Positions 1 to 10,057 of a stretch of 27,203 nt of DNA are shown here, piece after piece. The translations under genes were made by a program, and so were the position numbers. Below the pieces are notes generated by a model. It searched no databases and was not told where the DNA came from. It saw only the letters and a program-made list of their open reading frames with translations. The stretch's first letter is position 1, and each line of letters starts with the position of its first letter. Source of the DNA: Chara braunii (Eukaryota > Streptophyta > Charophyceae > Charales > Characeae); contig BFEA01001456.1 in NCBI GenBank assembly GCA_003427395.1, forward strand, positions 1 through 27,203, written 5' to 3'.

Positions 1-305
1 AGCGGTTCAAAAACCATGCAATTTAATTGTGAGATTATAGACCTGATTCGGGGAACTGTGAAAGGACATAATGGAAGACTAAGGATGATAAAACGATACT
101 GATTGAGGTTTATATTGGAAGATTGAGGAGAATTACGTTGCCCATGATCACGACTCATTCTATTATTGTCTATACCCTCTACGTACAAAATTTTCAAGGG
201 ATAGAGCAAACAAGGGAAGAGAGAAATGAACATGAATCTCTTGCGAGAAAAGTAAGAGATTGAAAATAAGAAAGAAAAGACAAAAATGACAGAGAGAGAT
301 AAAAG
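1..305 (+). pseudogene. Fragment of retroelement leader (3' end, pre-gag), copy 1
   Basis: This stretch is a direct repeat of 25,978-26,290, the segment just before the gag pseudogene at the other end of the window. Read from base 1, the first frame gives S-G-S-K-T-M-Q-F and then E-I-I-D-L, matching the second copy, until a stop after about 34 codons. A one-base frame change then recovers Y-I-G-R-L-R-R and a hydrophobic tail like that of the second copy. The noncoding purine-rich tract that follows (about 185-300) is also shared. Similarity stops at about 300-310, where the giant inverted repeat begins. Where the second copy has a TAA just before the M-Q-F, this copy reads AAA, so the ancestral frame ran through. 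This is a decayed partial copy with indels and no function of its own. Confidence 0.75.
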
Positions 306-309
306 AGCA

Positions 310-480
310 TTGATAGAAGTTTATACTCGGACGCACGCCACGTGCACACCGCTATAAAGAACATAAAAAATACAAACCCACATATACTTACGCATACATA
401 CAAAACAAAGTTGGACAAACAACGCGACAATACTCCTAGTTCCTTAGTGGCCGCCCCATAACTTCCTGATGCGGAAACCG
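310..480 (-). repeat. Outer end of left inverted-repeat arm (CA-rich)
   Basis: The reverse complement resembles 18,715-18,865: a shared GTTATGGG..CGG stretch, CTAGGAGT.TTG, a TG-rich tract, and a final TAGCG....GCGTCC.AGT. The homology with the retroelement fragment ends at about 300-310, so the arm terminus lies between about 305 and 335. No clear terminal dinucleotides or flanking duplication were found. Confidence 0.6.
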
Positions 481-1090
481 GATAAGCGTCACGCGCGAGA
501 CTTAGTATAAAGCCGCGCTGGTATGAGGCCTATTCATATCGACCCGCAAATGCAAGCGTAACAAGCGGTCGCAATGATGGCGTACCACGTAGTACCCATA
601 CTCATGCGGTCCCCGTTAGTCTCGGGGGTCGCATTCGACACTTAAGAGTCGGCTGACACGCGCTTTGAGGGCTAATTTCTCGACGCTGGACAACTGCCAA
701 GTGCGGTTGAGAGCCACACCCTCTTCTGCACCCAGCGGAGAGTGGGTGGTACACAGGTTCATACATGTGGTGACAATCGTTTCTTATGGCCCTGGAGACC
801 AGCTCCTTTCCCTAGGGCCTGAAAGCGAGTCAAGGGGCTTGACTTTGACGGTTGCCACGAACTACAACGTCCAAGTATAATAACTCTAAGAAGCAAACTT
901 AGGCCGAAGGGCCTCCACATCACAAAATCACAACCTTGGGTAGCCTTGTCGGTTGGCACCAATGGCCTATCCTGACTCTGGACACACACGTACACATACG
1001 AATTACTTAATCTCATATTTCTAGACACTATGACGGACGAACGTCGTGCGCAAGACTTTAATATAAAGTTGCGCGGTTGCAAGCCCTTCC
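480..1090 (-). repeat. Block A, left copy (two sub-units)
   Basis: The reverse complement matches 18,020-18,690 closely enough to align by eye. Shared strings include GGACGTTGTAGT.CGTGG, CGTCAAAGTCA, AGAGGGTGTGG and TGTCAGCCGAC. It contains two hairpins of the same type. One is GCGCG (493-497) with CGCGC (514-518). The other is GCGCAA (1048-1053) with TTGCGC (1069-1074), extended inward by CTTTA/TAAAG. The stems differ in sequence but both pair. The overlapping open frames at 665-880 and 759-1,082 are not conserved in the right copy and look accidental. No gene is seen. Confidence 0.65.
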
Positions 1091-1880
1091 TACATCAATC
1101 GGTGATGCTAGTCATACGGGGCGATCGCAATTTCGGCCTTGCGATATTGAATGGCTGGAGGAATATATCGTGAGGGGTTGTCCTTCATGATATTGAACGG
1201 TTGAAGGATATGTCGTTCAACCCTCGTGATATTTCTGGCTTCAGGGTTGGGTGTCTTGACGGGCAGGGCAGATAGGCTCTGCGCAAGGGAAGGTTCCTCT
1301 CCTACAGAGTCTAGGGTCTGGGATGTTCGGGACAACGACCTCGAATCCAGGCCCAGGACTAACGTCCGACTAAGAAACCCTTAAGAAGCATATGATCACG
1401 TAGAGGGGGCTTTCTTTCTTCCCTCAATCCCAACCCCCATTTTTACCTTTAAGCGTGGCTCTCCAGACCACGCGAACTTCCAACATAGGTACATATATAT
1501 ATATATAAGGGGAATAAGTATGTGACGATCACTTTTCAAAATCACAGTTGGGCATCTCACAACCATACGTATATGCGTGATCGCAGGCAATCAAATAAAA
1601 AATCCGAACCACAGAACATACCTACAATCACGTCAAAGATTCAAACAAAAGTCCACGTACTACACGGAGTCAACCCCAACCATTCTCTATACTCATACCC
1701 CTTGCTTTAGCCATGCAAGCCCCAACCTCCTGTCCAACCAACCATTATTAAATACTCAGCACCTCTGTTAAATGGTCCTCCAATAAAAGTCCGGGTGAAA
1801 CCTTAACAAAATAATAAAATCACCAGGGCTAAAGCCTTTTTCGTTGAGTATTGAGGGTGAGTTGGAATTGAGTCGTAAAC
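1091..1880. other. Left-arm stretch without genes
   Basis: No gene is visible. The part at about 1,310-1,400 is the reverse complement of about 17,500-17,560 (shared GTCGGACG.TAGTCC and GGCCTGGA blocks). The part at 1,520-1,640 weakly matches 17,250-17,350. A short (AT)n run lies at 1,490-1,506. Short open frames here (for example 1,108-1,335 minus and 1,522-1,710 plus) have no recognisable domain and are not kept in the mirrored arm. Confidence 0.55.
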
Positions 1881-2290
1881 TGAGCACTTCCTTTAGAAAG
1901 GTAGACTTCCCAGATTTGTACTAATTTAGATATGAACTCAGAATCGATACATGAGCTCAACTTAAGACAAAATTTGACAAACTCTTTAGATTTTTAGAAA
2001 TTTCAGCAGCACTTCCCGTAGAGAAAGTGTTATTCCAAGATTTATACAGAGCTAAGGTCAGAAAGAAAAGTGACTTTGTCTTCTCCATGTCCAATTTTGT
2101 TGAACTCCCTGAAATTGTAAAAATTTGGGCAGCACTCCCTTTAGAAAAGGAGACTCTCCAGATTTTTACTAGGCCATAACAGTTAGACAGGTTGAACTTT
2201 GAAAAAACAAATCTAACTAACTCCTTGGTTTTGTAAAAATTTCGACAGCGCTTCACGTAGAGAAAGTGACTTACCAAGATTGATATAAGA
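1880..2290. repeat. Block B: about four tandem units of 115-125 bp
   Basis: Four units share the order A/T-rich lead, TTGTAAAAATTTC, GCAGCACTTCC, a short hairpin and CCAAGATTTTAC. Their 'gcacttcc'-like cores lie near 1,885, 2,010, 2,133 and 2,248. Each core contains a small hairpin whose stem differs between units: CACTT (2010-2014) with AAGTG (2025-2029), and CTCC (2135-2138) with GGAG (2149-2152). The reverse complement of this unit recurs twice at 16,596-16,760 in the opposite arm, and once, diverged, at 20,440-20,490. Unit length varies and the frame is not kept, so it is not coding. Confidence 0.7.
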
Positions 2291-2579
2291 CCAAGTGTAA
2301 TAAATGATCCCAGAAAATGCAGAATTTGACCTAAGTAAAAATGAACTTAGTCCAGAAATGCAGGAATTGAAACTAACTCCTATGACTCTAGCACGTGGCG
2401 AGCAACTAAAGCAACTACCTATCAAACTGAAACTCTGGCTAAATAGTAGTCGCTCTCAGTCTCATGCAGGCCAAACCACAAAGGTAAGTACTCTCACCAA
2501 TCCCAAGTTATTTCACATAAGATAGTTCATGAGTCTTCAGATACTTTATCCCTTATACCATACTTACATATGGCACAAA

Positions 2580-3200
2580 TGCTAGACCATTCGGCTTGGA
2601 AACGATGTCCAGCATGCCTTAGGATATACACGAACAGGTTGCACTACTACTTTTCTCTTCTTTGGATATTTGACTAGACCATTTGGCTTGGAAACACTGC
2701 TTAGCCGCCCTCAGCTGTTTAATATCCAAGATTTAATAACTTTCAAATTTTGTTATCAAATAAAATGCAAATATGGGCAAGGGACTGAACCATTCGACTT
2801 GCAAACAATGTTCAGTTTGCCAAGACTATTTCCAATTACATTCAGTAATTTCTCTTTCTCTTCTTAGTGATATGACTTAGCGCTGGAACATTCGGCTTGG
2901 AAACAATGCCCAACTGNCAGTTCACATGCAAGTATAAGTAAAATACTTTCTTTTATACTCAGGCTGCAGTTATGTGCGTGGTTTTCAGGCTAAGCCATTC
3001 AACATAGAAACAATGCTCAGCCTTAGACCAACCCCCCCCTCAAAATAAAACAAGAAAACCCCTTTTCATTAGGCAACTCTCAGAAAATAAACATAGCAAC
3101 CAGGCCATTCAGCTTAGAAACAATGCCTGACCCTTCAGAAAACAGCCAAATAAACACAACCCTGAGCCATTCAGCTTAGAAACAATGGTCAGTTCTTAGT
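2580..3200. repeat. Block C: array of seven hairpin units (CATTC.GCTT.GAAACAATG type)
   Basis: Seven units have cores starting near 2588, 2680, 2791, 2889, 2996, 3106 and 3168, spaced 62 to 111 bp. Each core has CATT on the left and AATG on the right, which pair. Outside these, most units carry flanking arms that are complementary within the unit but differ between units. Examples are ACTGAA (2784-2789) with TTCAGT (2811-2816), and CAGG (3101-3104) with CCTG (3126-3129). An unpaired C sits at the same place (2790, 3105). Spacers between units are A/T-rich and variable. The mirrored arm carries a longer array at 15,020-16,230. An ambiguous base lies at 2917. No coding potential is seen. Confidence 0.75.
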
Positions 3201-3419
3201 TGACCCAGTCAAATGCATGCAGTCTGTCTTCCTCCCACCTTCTCCCAGTTCATCCCTTAGTCTGTTTTCAGTCAAAATAAAAAGAAACTTAAGCTTTACA
3301 AACATACATTCCTTTCATTCAATCTGATTAAATCCTGAACAGAAAGCAAGAATCATAGGGACAATCTCATGTATACATCAACCAAACTAAGGGGCCATAC
3401 AGATAGAAAGATGATATAC

Positions 3420-3690
3420 CTGTTGGTTCTCTGCCTCCAGAACCTCGCCTAGGTTCCGACAGAGCTCCCACAATCGGTGGGTGGACTCCCCACAGAGTCT
3501 TGATCTGGTCCTACGGGTTGCAATCCCGCCTGCCGCCTTCCTCTCGTAACCAACAGACTAGACTTAGAGTGAGAAGGGAAGAAAGAGGTAGGTTTGAGAT
3601 TCTCAGATCCAAGGAGGGTGCACTCAGACTCCCGTGAGAGAGCCTTGGTTCCTCGATGCGCGTGAGGGCCCCGCAATGATGGTCAAACTG
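3420..3690 (+). repeat. Block D, left copy (best conserved part of the inverted repeat)
   Basis: The reverse complement aligns with 14,520-14,800 with few gaps, at roughly 85 percent over the 3,420-3,560 part and less over 3,560-3,690. This is well above the neighbouring parts of the arms. The block holds a tRNA-like fold (listed separately). The open frame at 3,449-3,676 on the minus strand is not kept as such in the partner and has no known domain. Confidence 0.7.
3457..3535 (+). other. tRNA-like fold within block D (left copy)
   Basis: The segment starts CGACAG and ends CTGCCG, which pair in five of six positions; in the mirrored copy the pairing is perfect (CGGCAG/CTGCCG). Inside it are GAGCTC...CGGTGGG, which resembles a D-arm/A-box, and CTACGGGTTGCAATCCCGCC, which resembles a T-arm with a seven-base loop. 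The length of 79 nt fits a tRNA. A convincing anticodon arm is missing, so this is at best a tRNA-derived relic such as a SINE head, or chance. Confidence 0.3.
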
Positions 3691-3834
3691 CAGCAGCTTG
3701 ATCCAAATCTGAAGTCTAAACTGTTGAATTCAACTCTGTGATGCCCTTTTCAGATTGCCACAATGATCCCCCCCCCCCTTCATAGTCTAACCCCTCTACC
3801 GCTACACAGCAGCCTACGCCAGTTAGCAACATTC

Positions 3835-4020
3835 AACAGCAGTTCGCAACAGTACGCAGCAGCATGCCCGCTGTATGCAGCAATGCGCAGCAGTGCACAA
3901 CAGTGTGCAACAGTGTGCCCGCAGTATGCAACAGTGTGCGACATTGTGCAGTAGTGCGCAACAGTGTGCAACAATGTGCAGCAGTGTGCAGCAGTGTGTA
4001 GCAGTGTACAACATTCGCTT
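3835..4020. repeat. 11-bp minisatellite (CAACAGTGTGC type)
   Basis: Imperfect repeats of an 11-bp unit close to CARCARTGTGC run through this stretch and fade into CAG/CAA-rich sequence up to about 4,250. Because 11 is not a multiple of three, the repeat makes look-alike open frames in several frames on both strands (for example 3,780-4,229 minus). These should not be taken as genes. The mirrored region near 14,050-14,330 is also rich in CTG/CAG but lacks the clean repeat. Confidence 0.75.
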
Positions 4021-4249
4021 CTGCAACAAGTCCCAGCGTGCTCAGCAACACAGTGTTTCTTACCAGTCACAACAATCTGTAGCAAATACAACAGCTGCCG
4101 CAGTAGAAGCACAACCGAAGCAACCTGCGGCTTCACCCAGCGGCGGTATGTCAGCTTCTCGATGACAATGCTCAGACGTCTACCACAGCTCGTGCACAGC
4201 CAGATAACCCAACAACCAGTGCTCAGCAATCATTGCAGTCTGTGCATTT

Positions 4250-5300
4250 CTAGCTGGCAGTAACCTCTCCCGCCGTGTTGACTGCCGGAATCAGTGTCTC
4301 ACCGGTCAGCAGCTGAGTAACCCATCGTCCGGTAGGTGGGCTACTCCCTCGCTTATCTCGCCCTGCCCCTCGACTCTCTGATAAGTGTCCGTACTCCCCT
4401 CACCCTCTCCTTGTGCAGCCTCGTTGACTGGCCTGCTGTTTCCTCTGTTGCTGCTATGCCCGATGTGTTGGACCGGCTTACCTGGACTCAGACTCAGAAC
4501 TGCGATCCAACCGCTCCTCGTGTGGACTGACTGTAATACAGAAGTCTGGTCATCGCAGTCACACCCCTAAGGTCGAGCAGCCCGGTCACATTGTCAGCAC
4601 CTTTCTCACGCTCCCGCTACGGCAACGCTCCCAAAACGTCAAAATACGCTTCGTTTATCCAACCATGCCCGCAGAGCTGTCGTTCATTTGAGCAACGCAC
4701 CGACTTACTGGTAAGTCTACACTCCCGTGACCTACCTCGCGTTCCCCAATCGATAAGGTGAGCAATACCACAGGGAATCTTCTGTTGGCGATACGCACGA
4801 CCATATTCACGAATCACAAAGCCAACACCAAGGCACATATCGTGATCATTATGGTAAATGACGAACTCGTGATCATGACAGCAGGTCGGGTTCAGGTAAG
4901 CATAATGCCTATGACATGCGTGAGGGAATCCACAACTGCGAGCATGGTTTCAATGGGCCTAACCTCCAAGCGGGAGTAATCGAGGCTACGTCAGCAAATC
5001 CTGGCCAGGCCAGCGACCATACTTCACCGCTCCCCAGACTGTGAAAGATGAGAATGAACTTCCTGCTAACATCGGGACAGATACACTCTCCTTTTACTAA
5101 TCTCCCGTCTTCACACCCAATACGATCTGTACACCTTGCAACCAACTCCTTACTAATGTACTAGCTAGAATCACACCGCCATGGAATCCGCATCACCTCG
5201 AAACCCCCACCCGCTACTTCCCTCCGCTCGATCCTATGGGGATCCGGGGGGGGGACACTAGTTCTTCGTCTCTGCCATATCCTCTCTCGACTCCTCCACG
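4250..5300. other. Left-arm stretch without genes
   Basis: Nothing recognisable was found: only short open frames without domains, none supported by the opposite arm. A G-run of nine lies near 5,247. I could not find the mirrored partner of this part. Confidence 0.5.
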
Positions 5301-5602
5301 CAACACCTATCTTTATTAACTCTAACCCTTCATTACTAACACCAAAACCGTCATCGCCAACGCACTCGCTCGGGGTAGAAACCCCAGATTCGTATCCGGT
5401 CTCATCAAAAACAGTCGAGACGCGGCCGAACAGAACGATTCTTCTCCTATTCCTTTGCTCCCACCATATCTACAGGTCACCCTTTCTATTTAACTCTAAT
5501 TCTACTAACTCATCACTAAAACTAACACTACCATCACACTCGTCCGACCCTCAAACCCCCAAAATGCCTTTCTTCTCGCCTGATTCCGATAAGAATCGGG
5601 CG
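5300..5602. repeat. Two degenerate copies of a short unit, plus a 10-bp hairpin
   Basis: 5,310-5,375 and 5,485-5,550 share ATTTAACTCTAA, TACTAAC and CACTCG.CCG-like blocks, suggesting an old tandem duplication of about 175 bp. The second copy is followed by a hairpin: CGCCTGATTC (5577-5586), loop CGATAA, GAATCGGGCG (5593-5602), pairing throughout with one G-T. The first is followed by a smaller hairpin, GGGGT/ACCCC, near 5,374-5,387. Confidence 0.5.
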
Positions 5603-6410
5603 AGTTAAGCTTCCCTTACTGTGCCGAGCTCATCATCCGCCATCTCCTCTAACGATCGCACTTGGCGCACCACTGCGTCTGGATTCATTCGTCCCGTTTC
5701 CATCTCGTCGCTCCCCTCTTCCACCTTCACCAGGCCGGCGCAACTTTCGATAGCGCATCGGCTTGGCCCATTTTTTTTTTTTTGTTTGGCGTTCGCAGCT
5801 ACTCCTCCCAAAAGATCCGAAAGAAACCAAATGCCGGTCGATTCGATTAGTCTTTCGCCCCTATACCCAAACCCAGTACCAACACTGTGCCTGCTGCCGT
5901 TCTGGCTCCCCTTCACCGCCTCAACGTCTGATGCCTGCTTGCGCTGCTGCCCCGCTTGTTGCAACCGCTAGCCCTTCCATGCATGCACCCCGCGCGGTTC
6001 CCCGTCCAGATCCATTCAACCGTTCTTGCCACCCCGTCAGTCTCGTTCTCCCTTCTGACACCCTGCTCTTCCCCTTCAGTGCTCACCTTGGCTCCACAAC
6101 TACCCCTGGCCTTAACCCTCGTCGTAGCGGTCCGCTCGACGATCCCAATATCTGCAGAGACCCCGAGAAGTCAACCACTAGGCAACTCCTGCCCTCCTCA
6201 CCTTTTCTTCACGGCCCGACGTCTCTCTGTTGGTTTATGCCCTTCGCTCGGCGGCCAGCTTGCCATCCAACACCCACTTCGGGCCCCAACTCGGATTTGG
6301 CCGGCCCCAAAATAAAAAAATACACACAAAAAAAGGAGAGGGGGCGGGACCTAACAGCATCCCCCTGGTTCTGCCAACAGGGTCCGCGATCGACCTTCCC
6401 CAACAAAAAT
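5603..6410. other. C-rich low-complexity stretch with overlapping open frames
   Basis: Open frames exist on both strands, the longest at 5,763-6,413 plus (216 codons). The translations are Pro/Ser/Arg-rich, start within a poly-T/poly-Phe tract and show no domain. Three overlapping frames are open at once, as expected from biased base composition. An A-rich tract near 6,309-6,345 followed by a G-rich run mirrors the T-rich tract at about 10,965-11,045. I regard it as noncoding. Confidence 0.5.
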
Positions 6411-6560
6411 TAAGGGGGATAGTCCCGCGGGACCCTCAACCCCTCAGCCATTCTCATCCAATGCTGCTTCGCTCCTAAGCTGCCGCCTGCTGGCCTCGAT
6501 CCCCGCACCTTCATTTCGCAAGTCCAACGTCGTAACCCATAGGGCTAAGCCCAAGCCTGA
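6411..6560 (-). repeat. Inner left-arm block, partner of 10,740-10,900
   Basis: The reverse complement of 10,740-10,900 reads GGGATAGTCCC......ACCCTCAACCCCTC and later CCTATAGGGCTAAGCCCAAGCCT. The same strings, with CCCATAGGG for the last, occur here in the same order and with near-equal spacing. This is one of the clearest pairs showing that the inverted repeat extends deep towards the centre. Confidence 0.7.
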
Positions 6561-6796
6561 AACTAGCATGCGCAAAATCCCATATAAACCAGTGCGACAT
6601 AACGCTCAGGGCCAAGAACGCGCGCGGGCCACTCCTCCACCCACAGCCGAGCGTGCGAGCATTAAATCTCCCCGCCGGTTTGTCTAGACTACACCATGGC
6701 CGCCACCATTCCGCACGCCAACCTACCACCGGTTGAACGTGCCGGACAGGGAGGCAAAAACTTTGATATCCTTACCTTAGTCAAAAAATAAAAACC

Positions 6797-6819
6797 AGGC
6801 CGGCTAACTATGCCGGCCT
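6797..6819. other. Perfect 8-bp hairpin
   Basis: AGGCCGGC (6797-6804), loop TAACTAT, GCCGGCCT (6812-6819). An A-rich stretch precedes it. There is no gene next to it that a terminator could serve, so I list it only as one of the many short inverted repeats in this element. Confidence 0.6.
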
Positions 6820-6993
6820 TATGAACAATTCAAAGGAAAAGATCACACACGCGCCTTAAAGATTGCGCGCCCACACCCTCTCTACTCTAGTCGACCATCT
6901 AGTTAAATGTAAATTACAAACGTGGCCGCTCCTCGCGCGGAATACTTCGATTTTTAAACTCGTTTACTTTTTCTGTCGTTTGCCAAAAACAGG

Positions 6994-7019
6994 GCGGATA
7001 CCCTTGTAAGGGTATTCGC
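6994..7019. other. 12-bp hairpin mirrored in the right arm
   Basis: GCGGATACCCTT (6994-7005), loop GT, AAGGGTATTCGC (7008-7019), with one G-T pair. The right arm has AATACCCT (10063-10070), loop TAAT, AGGGTATT (10075-10082) within an inverted 22-base match of about 19 identities. This is the innermost pair of the giant inverted repeat that I could find. Confidence 0.65.
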
Positions 7020-7481
7020 ACCGACAACGCGCTTCTCGTTGGCGGGACCATTTGGGTTCCTGCGTATTCTGGATGCTGGCGAAACTCCTCTATTCTGCCC
7101 CTGTTGAAGCACGGGCCGAGGCGTTTTAACGTTGTCGAGCGCATCGGTCCAGCACCGCACAAGGCAGCGCGGGACCCTCCCGGCCGCTGTCGGAGGGCGC
7201 GGTGTCCCGGCCCTCCTCTGTGCACCAGGGTCCTACACAGTACCGGTTCCTCATTCAGATGTCGTGGCAGGCATGTTCCCGAACCTCCGCGACCCTCTAG
7301 AGCCCGATTTATACCCTGCTATGGACCGACCCAATTGGCGCCTGTCCTCTGCGAAAGGGTGCGCCACTGGGCTTTCCATTGGTCCACGCAGACTCGGCGC
7401 CTTGCTGTACAGCAGAGCACTACCGGCCTGTGCCCGTGGTAGCCGCCGGGTTCGCCCAGGGACGCAAAAGTAAATAGGCCG

Positions 7482-7502
7482 GCGCAGTCTTTTCTACTGC
7501 GC
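7482..7502. other. Perfect 7-bp hairpin
   Basis: GCGCAGT (7482-7488), loop CTTTTCT, ACTGCGC (7496-7502). No gene context. Confidence 0.5.
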
Positions 7503-7734
7503 GCTGATCGGTCCCTGGTCAGGTTATGGGTTAGATGCGTAGGCTCGCTGGTACAATCGGACAGAAGATGGGTAAAAGAAAAAGAAAGAAAAAGGAAAAG
7601 GGGAATAGGAGGAGAAAAAGGAAGTTAGCAGTTAGATCCGCACACAGATCTGGGCCCTCGTTTTAGTTTGGGGCGATCCAGTAACTTCTGACTGCGGCGT
7701 CGATATGATTTCCTTTATTTCCTTACTTCGTTTC

Positions 7735-7735
<1 letters not shown>

Positions 7736-7798
<63 letters not shown>
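7736..7798. repeat. (TTA)n microsatellite
   Basis: About 21 uninterrupted TTA units. Open frames reading poly-Ile through it on both strands are artefacts of the repeat. It lies near the centre of the giant inverted repeat. Its purity suggests it is young compared with the arms. Confidence 0.95.
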
Positions 7799-8062
7799 GT
7801 TTGTTGATTTTCAAACACGGGTTTTCCTTCGGTCCCTGTCACTTCGCGGGAAGGTCAACGGTTCGAATTTCAAGCGCGGCTGCAGTGTGAGGCCCAGACT
7901 GATTTGGCCAGTCATTTTTGTACTGATGGTTGGGAGGCTCGATCGGGCGCCGTGCGGTAGGACCCCAAAAGAGGGGCGACCCGGGGCTGCATCGGTAGGA
8001 AGCTTATCACCCCTGAAGAGGGTCATAAGCCCCCTCCTTGCCATCGGGCACAGGTACCCGAT

Positions 8063-8222
8063 AGAGATGGGCCAATGACTTATTTTGGACAGAGAGGAGC
8101 GTTGGTCAGAATCCCGTTATGGGACCATCACACTTTCTTTTTCTAGAAAGAGATGGGCCAATGACTTATTTTGGACAGAGAGGAGCGTTGGTTGGAATCC
8201 CGTTATGGGACCATCGCACTAA
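8063..8222. repeat. 86-bp tandem duplication
   Basis: AGAGATGGGCCAATGACTTA begins at 8063 and again at 8149. The two copies differ at only a few positions, including GGTCAG against GGTTGG. Each has a small hairpin, ATCCC/GGGAC-like, near its end. The duplication is recent compared with the arms and lies in the unpaired centre. Confidence 0.9.
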
Positions 8223-8655
8223 GTCTTGTGGTCTTTTCGCGCTATAGCTGGACCTACAGCCGTTGGCATACTGTCTTTTTAATTTCCTCTTCTTGTTTTG
8301 TTTTAACCCCATTTCCTTAGTTTTTTTTTTTTTTTTAATTCGTATTTTTATGCAATTACAAAATCTAAAAGGGGTGCGATTCTAAGAAGTTATGCTTGGA
8401 CCCCTCGTTCAGAGCACGGGGATCGAGGTAAGTGAAGACCCTATAAGAGGAGAAAGGGGGACTGGCATCGATCATCTGGGTCTGAGCGACCTCACTATGC
8501 TGAGTGTTAGCGGGTTGAGGGTAGAGGGTTAGGCGACTTCAGTGGGCGTACGGGAAATCATCCGTATGCGCCTGATTGTGCGCTGAACAGTTAGTCCTAA
8601 CTATTTTCGGTCAGTGGCCTGGGCTGGTAGAAGGTCTGTTGAGTAAAGTCTGGCT
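8223..8655. other. Central stretch without genes
   Basis: A poly-T tract lies near 8,320-8,336. Short inverted repeats lie near 8,544-8,570 (GGCGTACGG/CCGTATGCGCC) and 8,590-8,603 (AGTTAG/CTAACT). No gene is seen. Confidence 0.5.
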
Positions 8656-9310
8656 ATGGCACTGCATGGCTATAGACCAGGCTACTGGTACCTCCAGACG
8701 CGTTGGAAGCCCATGTCTGGGGAAGGGCCCTGGATCACGGTGATGCTCAATTACGATGGGGGAGACAAAGTGAGACTAAAGATCAATGTGGAGGGAGCGA
8801 AGGAGGAGGAGATGAGAACTAATCCGAAGTTGCAAGATGCTATTACGTAGGCCAAGGATCGAGTCGAGCGACGCTGCAGGAGGGACGGGGTGACGACAAG
8901 GATGAAAGTAACGGTCGCATATCATGAGGTTGAGACCTTAGCGGGCACGGTGGACTGAGAACAGGCCCACCTGGACAGGGACTCAGGGGGAGAGAGTGAG
9001 ATGAGTGAGGCTGAAGACCGGGAGACTGACCTCCAGTCTTTGAACAAGCCGGACCAGATTCGCAAGAACCATCCTCAACTACGGCCTGTGGAGAGTGGAT
9101 TGGAGGCTAGTTTGCGACGGCAGAGGCCTTGAGGCCATGAGGCAGTTGGAGGGGAGGGCAAATGAGAGAGGGCGAGAGATCTCGCACGCCAACGAGTATT
9201 GGTCAACCCATGCGGGTGGGGCGATGTTGATGTCAACACTAGTGCTACGAACGGCTTCGACCCTCAACCCCCTGGCTGACGCCGTTACCCGGGAATGCAG
9301 AAGGTACTAG
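8656..9310 (+). pseudogene. Decayed unidentified reading frame in the centre of the inverted repeat
   Basis: One frame runs from 8656 to about 9132 with only two internal stops (TAG at 8848 and a TGA near 8956). A second frame then continues to 9310 (71 codons from 9095), giving about 215 codons in all. The first part has an ordinary mixed composition (YDGGDKVRLKINVEG). It is followed by an acidic, charged region (SEAEDRETDLQSLNKPDQ). The second part contains EYWSTHAGGAMLM and ends in NPLADAVTRECRRY. I recognise no family. It could be a gag-like or transposon protein relic, or chance. It is the only frame inside the element that looks protein-like over more than 150 codons. Confidence 0.3.
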
Positions 9311-10057
9311 CCTTGTCGACCATGCAGAGGTCAGCAGACTGCTCATTAACCACGCGTCATGTGTTGTACGGTCTTAGGAGCTGAGAAGACTTGAGTCTGT
9401 AGGCTGGCTATCTCCGCATCTCGATCGGGGTCGCCAAGTTTTCGTGAAGTGAGTATTGACTGCATGAGCCGTCCGGACGTTGAGTACTAGCAGTGCAAGC
9501 AAGAAAGAAGATAGAGAGAAGGGAGGAGGTGAGAGAGAAGTTTTGCGCACGTAGTGTTGTTGATGTCACCCTCGCTTCCATCAGAGTAAACAAGATTGTC
9601 CTCCTCTCACGGCTCGGTCTGCCGTCTTGGGAGAGATAACTGTTTCCCATTCTTGTTGTTTCCTTATCACTCCCTCGGTTGATCTTGGTCTGGAGCACAA
9701 ACTGTGCGCGTAAGTCTCATCTGTGCCAGCCGTGGTACCCATCGCGGCGCACGGGTTCGTGCGTTATCAATGTAGATGCCCCGGTATGGTCAGAGAGAGG
9801 GAGGAGTTCTGTCCTGTGAGTTGATGCCAACTCTTGGTAGAAACTGAGTTACTATAATAAACAGTTTGATAACTCGATCATCAAGTCACGTGGCGTTTGA
9901 TTGCTTCGTCGCTGTGCTCCTTCTGTCAAGGAAGAGGATGCGGTTGTCAGTGGAGGAACTCATGTACTTGTTAGTGTGCGAAGCTTCTTGTGAATGACTT
10001 TGTACGAGAATTAACGGGGCCTTCAATTTTTCTTTCTGAGGGGTGATTCCGATGTCG
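9311..10057. other. Central stretch without genes
   Basis: Short open frames (for example 9,408-9,698 minus) show no domain. I see no structure beyond isolated short inverted repeats, and no counterpart in 7,030-7,700. Confidence 0.4.

Noticed and set aside
3780-4229. 149-codon Cys/His/Leu-rich frame on the minus strand
   Set aside because: It is a reading of the 11-bp minisatellite; several frames on both strands are open at once for the same reason.
5763-6413. 216-codon plus-strand frame, the longest in the window
   Set aside because: Pro/Ser/Arg-rich low-complexity translation starting in a poly-T tract, no domain, two other frames open over the same bases, and no counterpart in the right arm.
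6970-7442. Possible integrase zinc-domain relic (frame with DNALLVGGTIWVPAY at about 7,023)
   Set aside because: The short GG.IWVP string resembles the region before the integrase zinc finger, but the His and Cys ligands do not follow in place and the rest is Arg/Pro-rich. The string also overlaps a hairpin shared between arms.
7850-7885. tRNA B-box-like GGTTCGAAT
   Set aside because: The flanking bases do not form a T-stem and there is no A-box or acceptor stem upstream.
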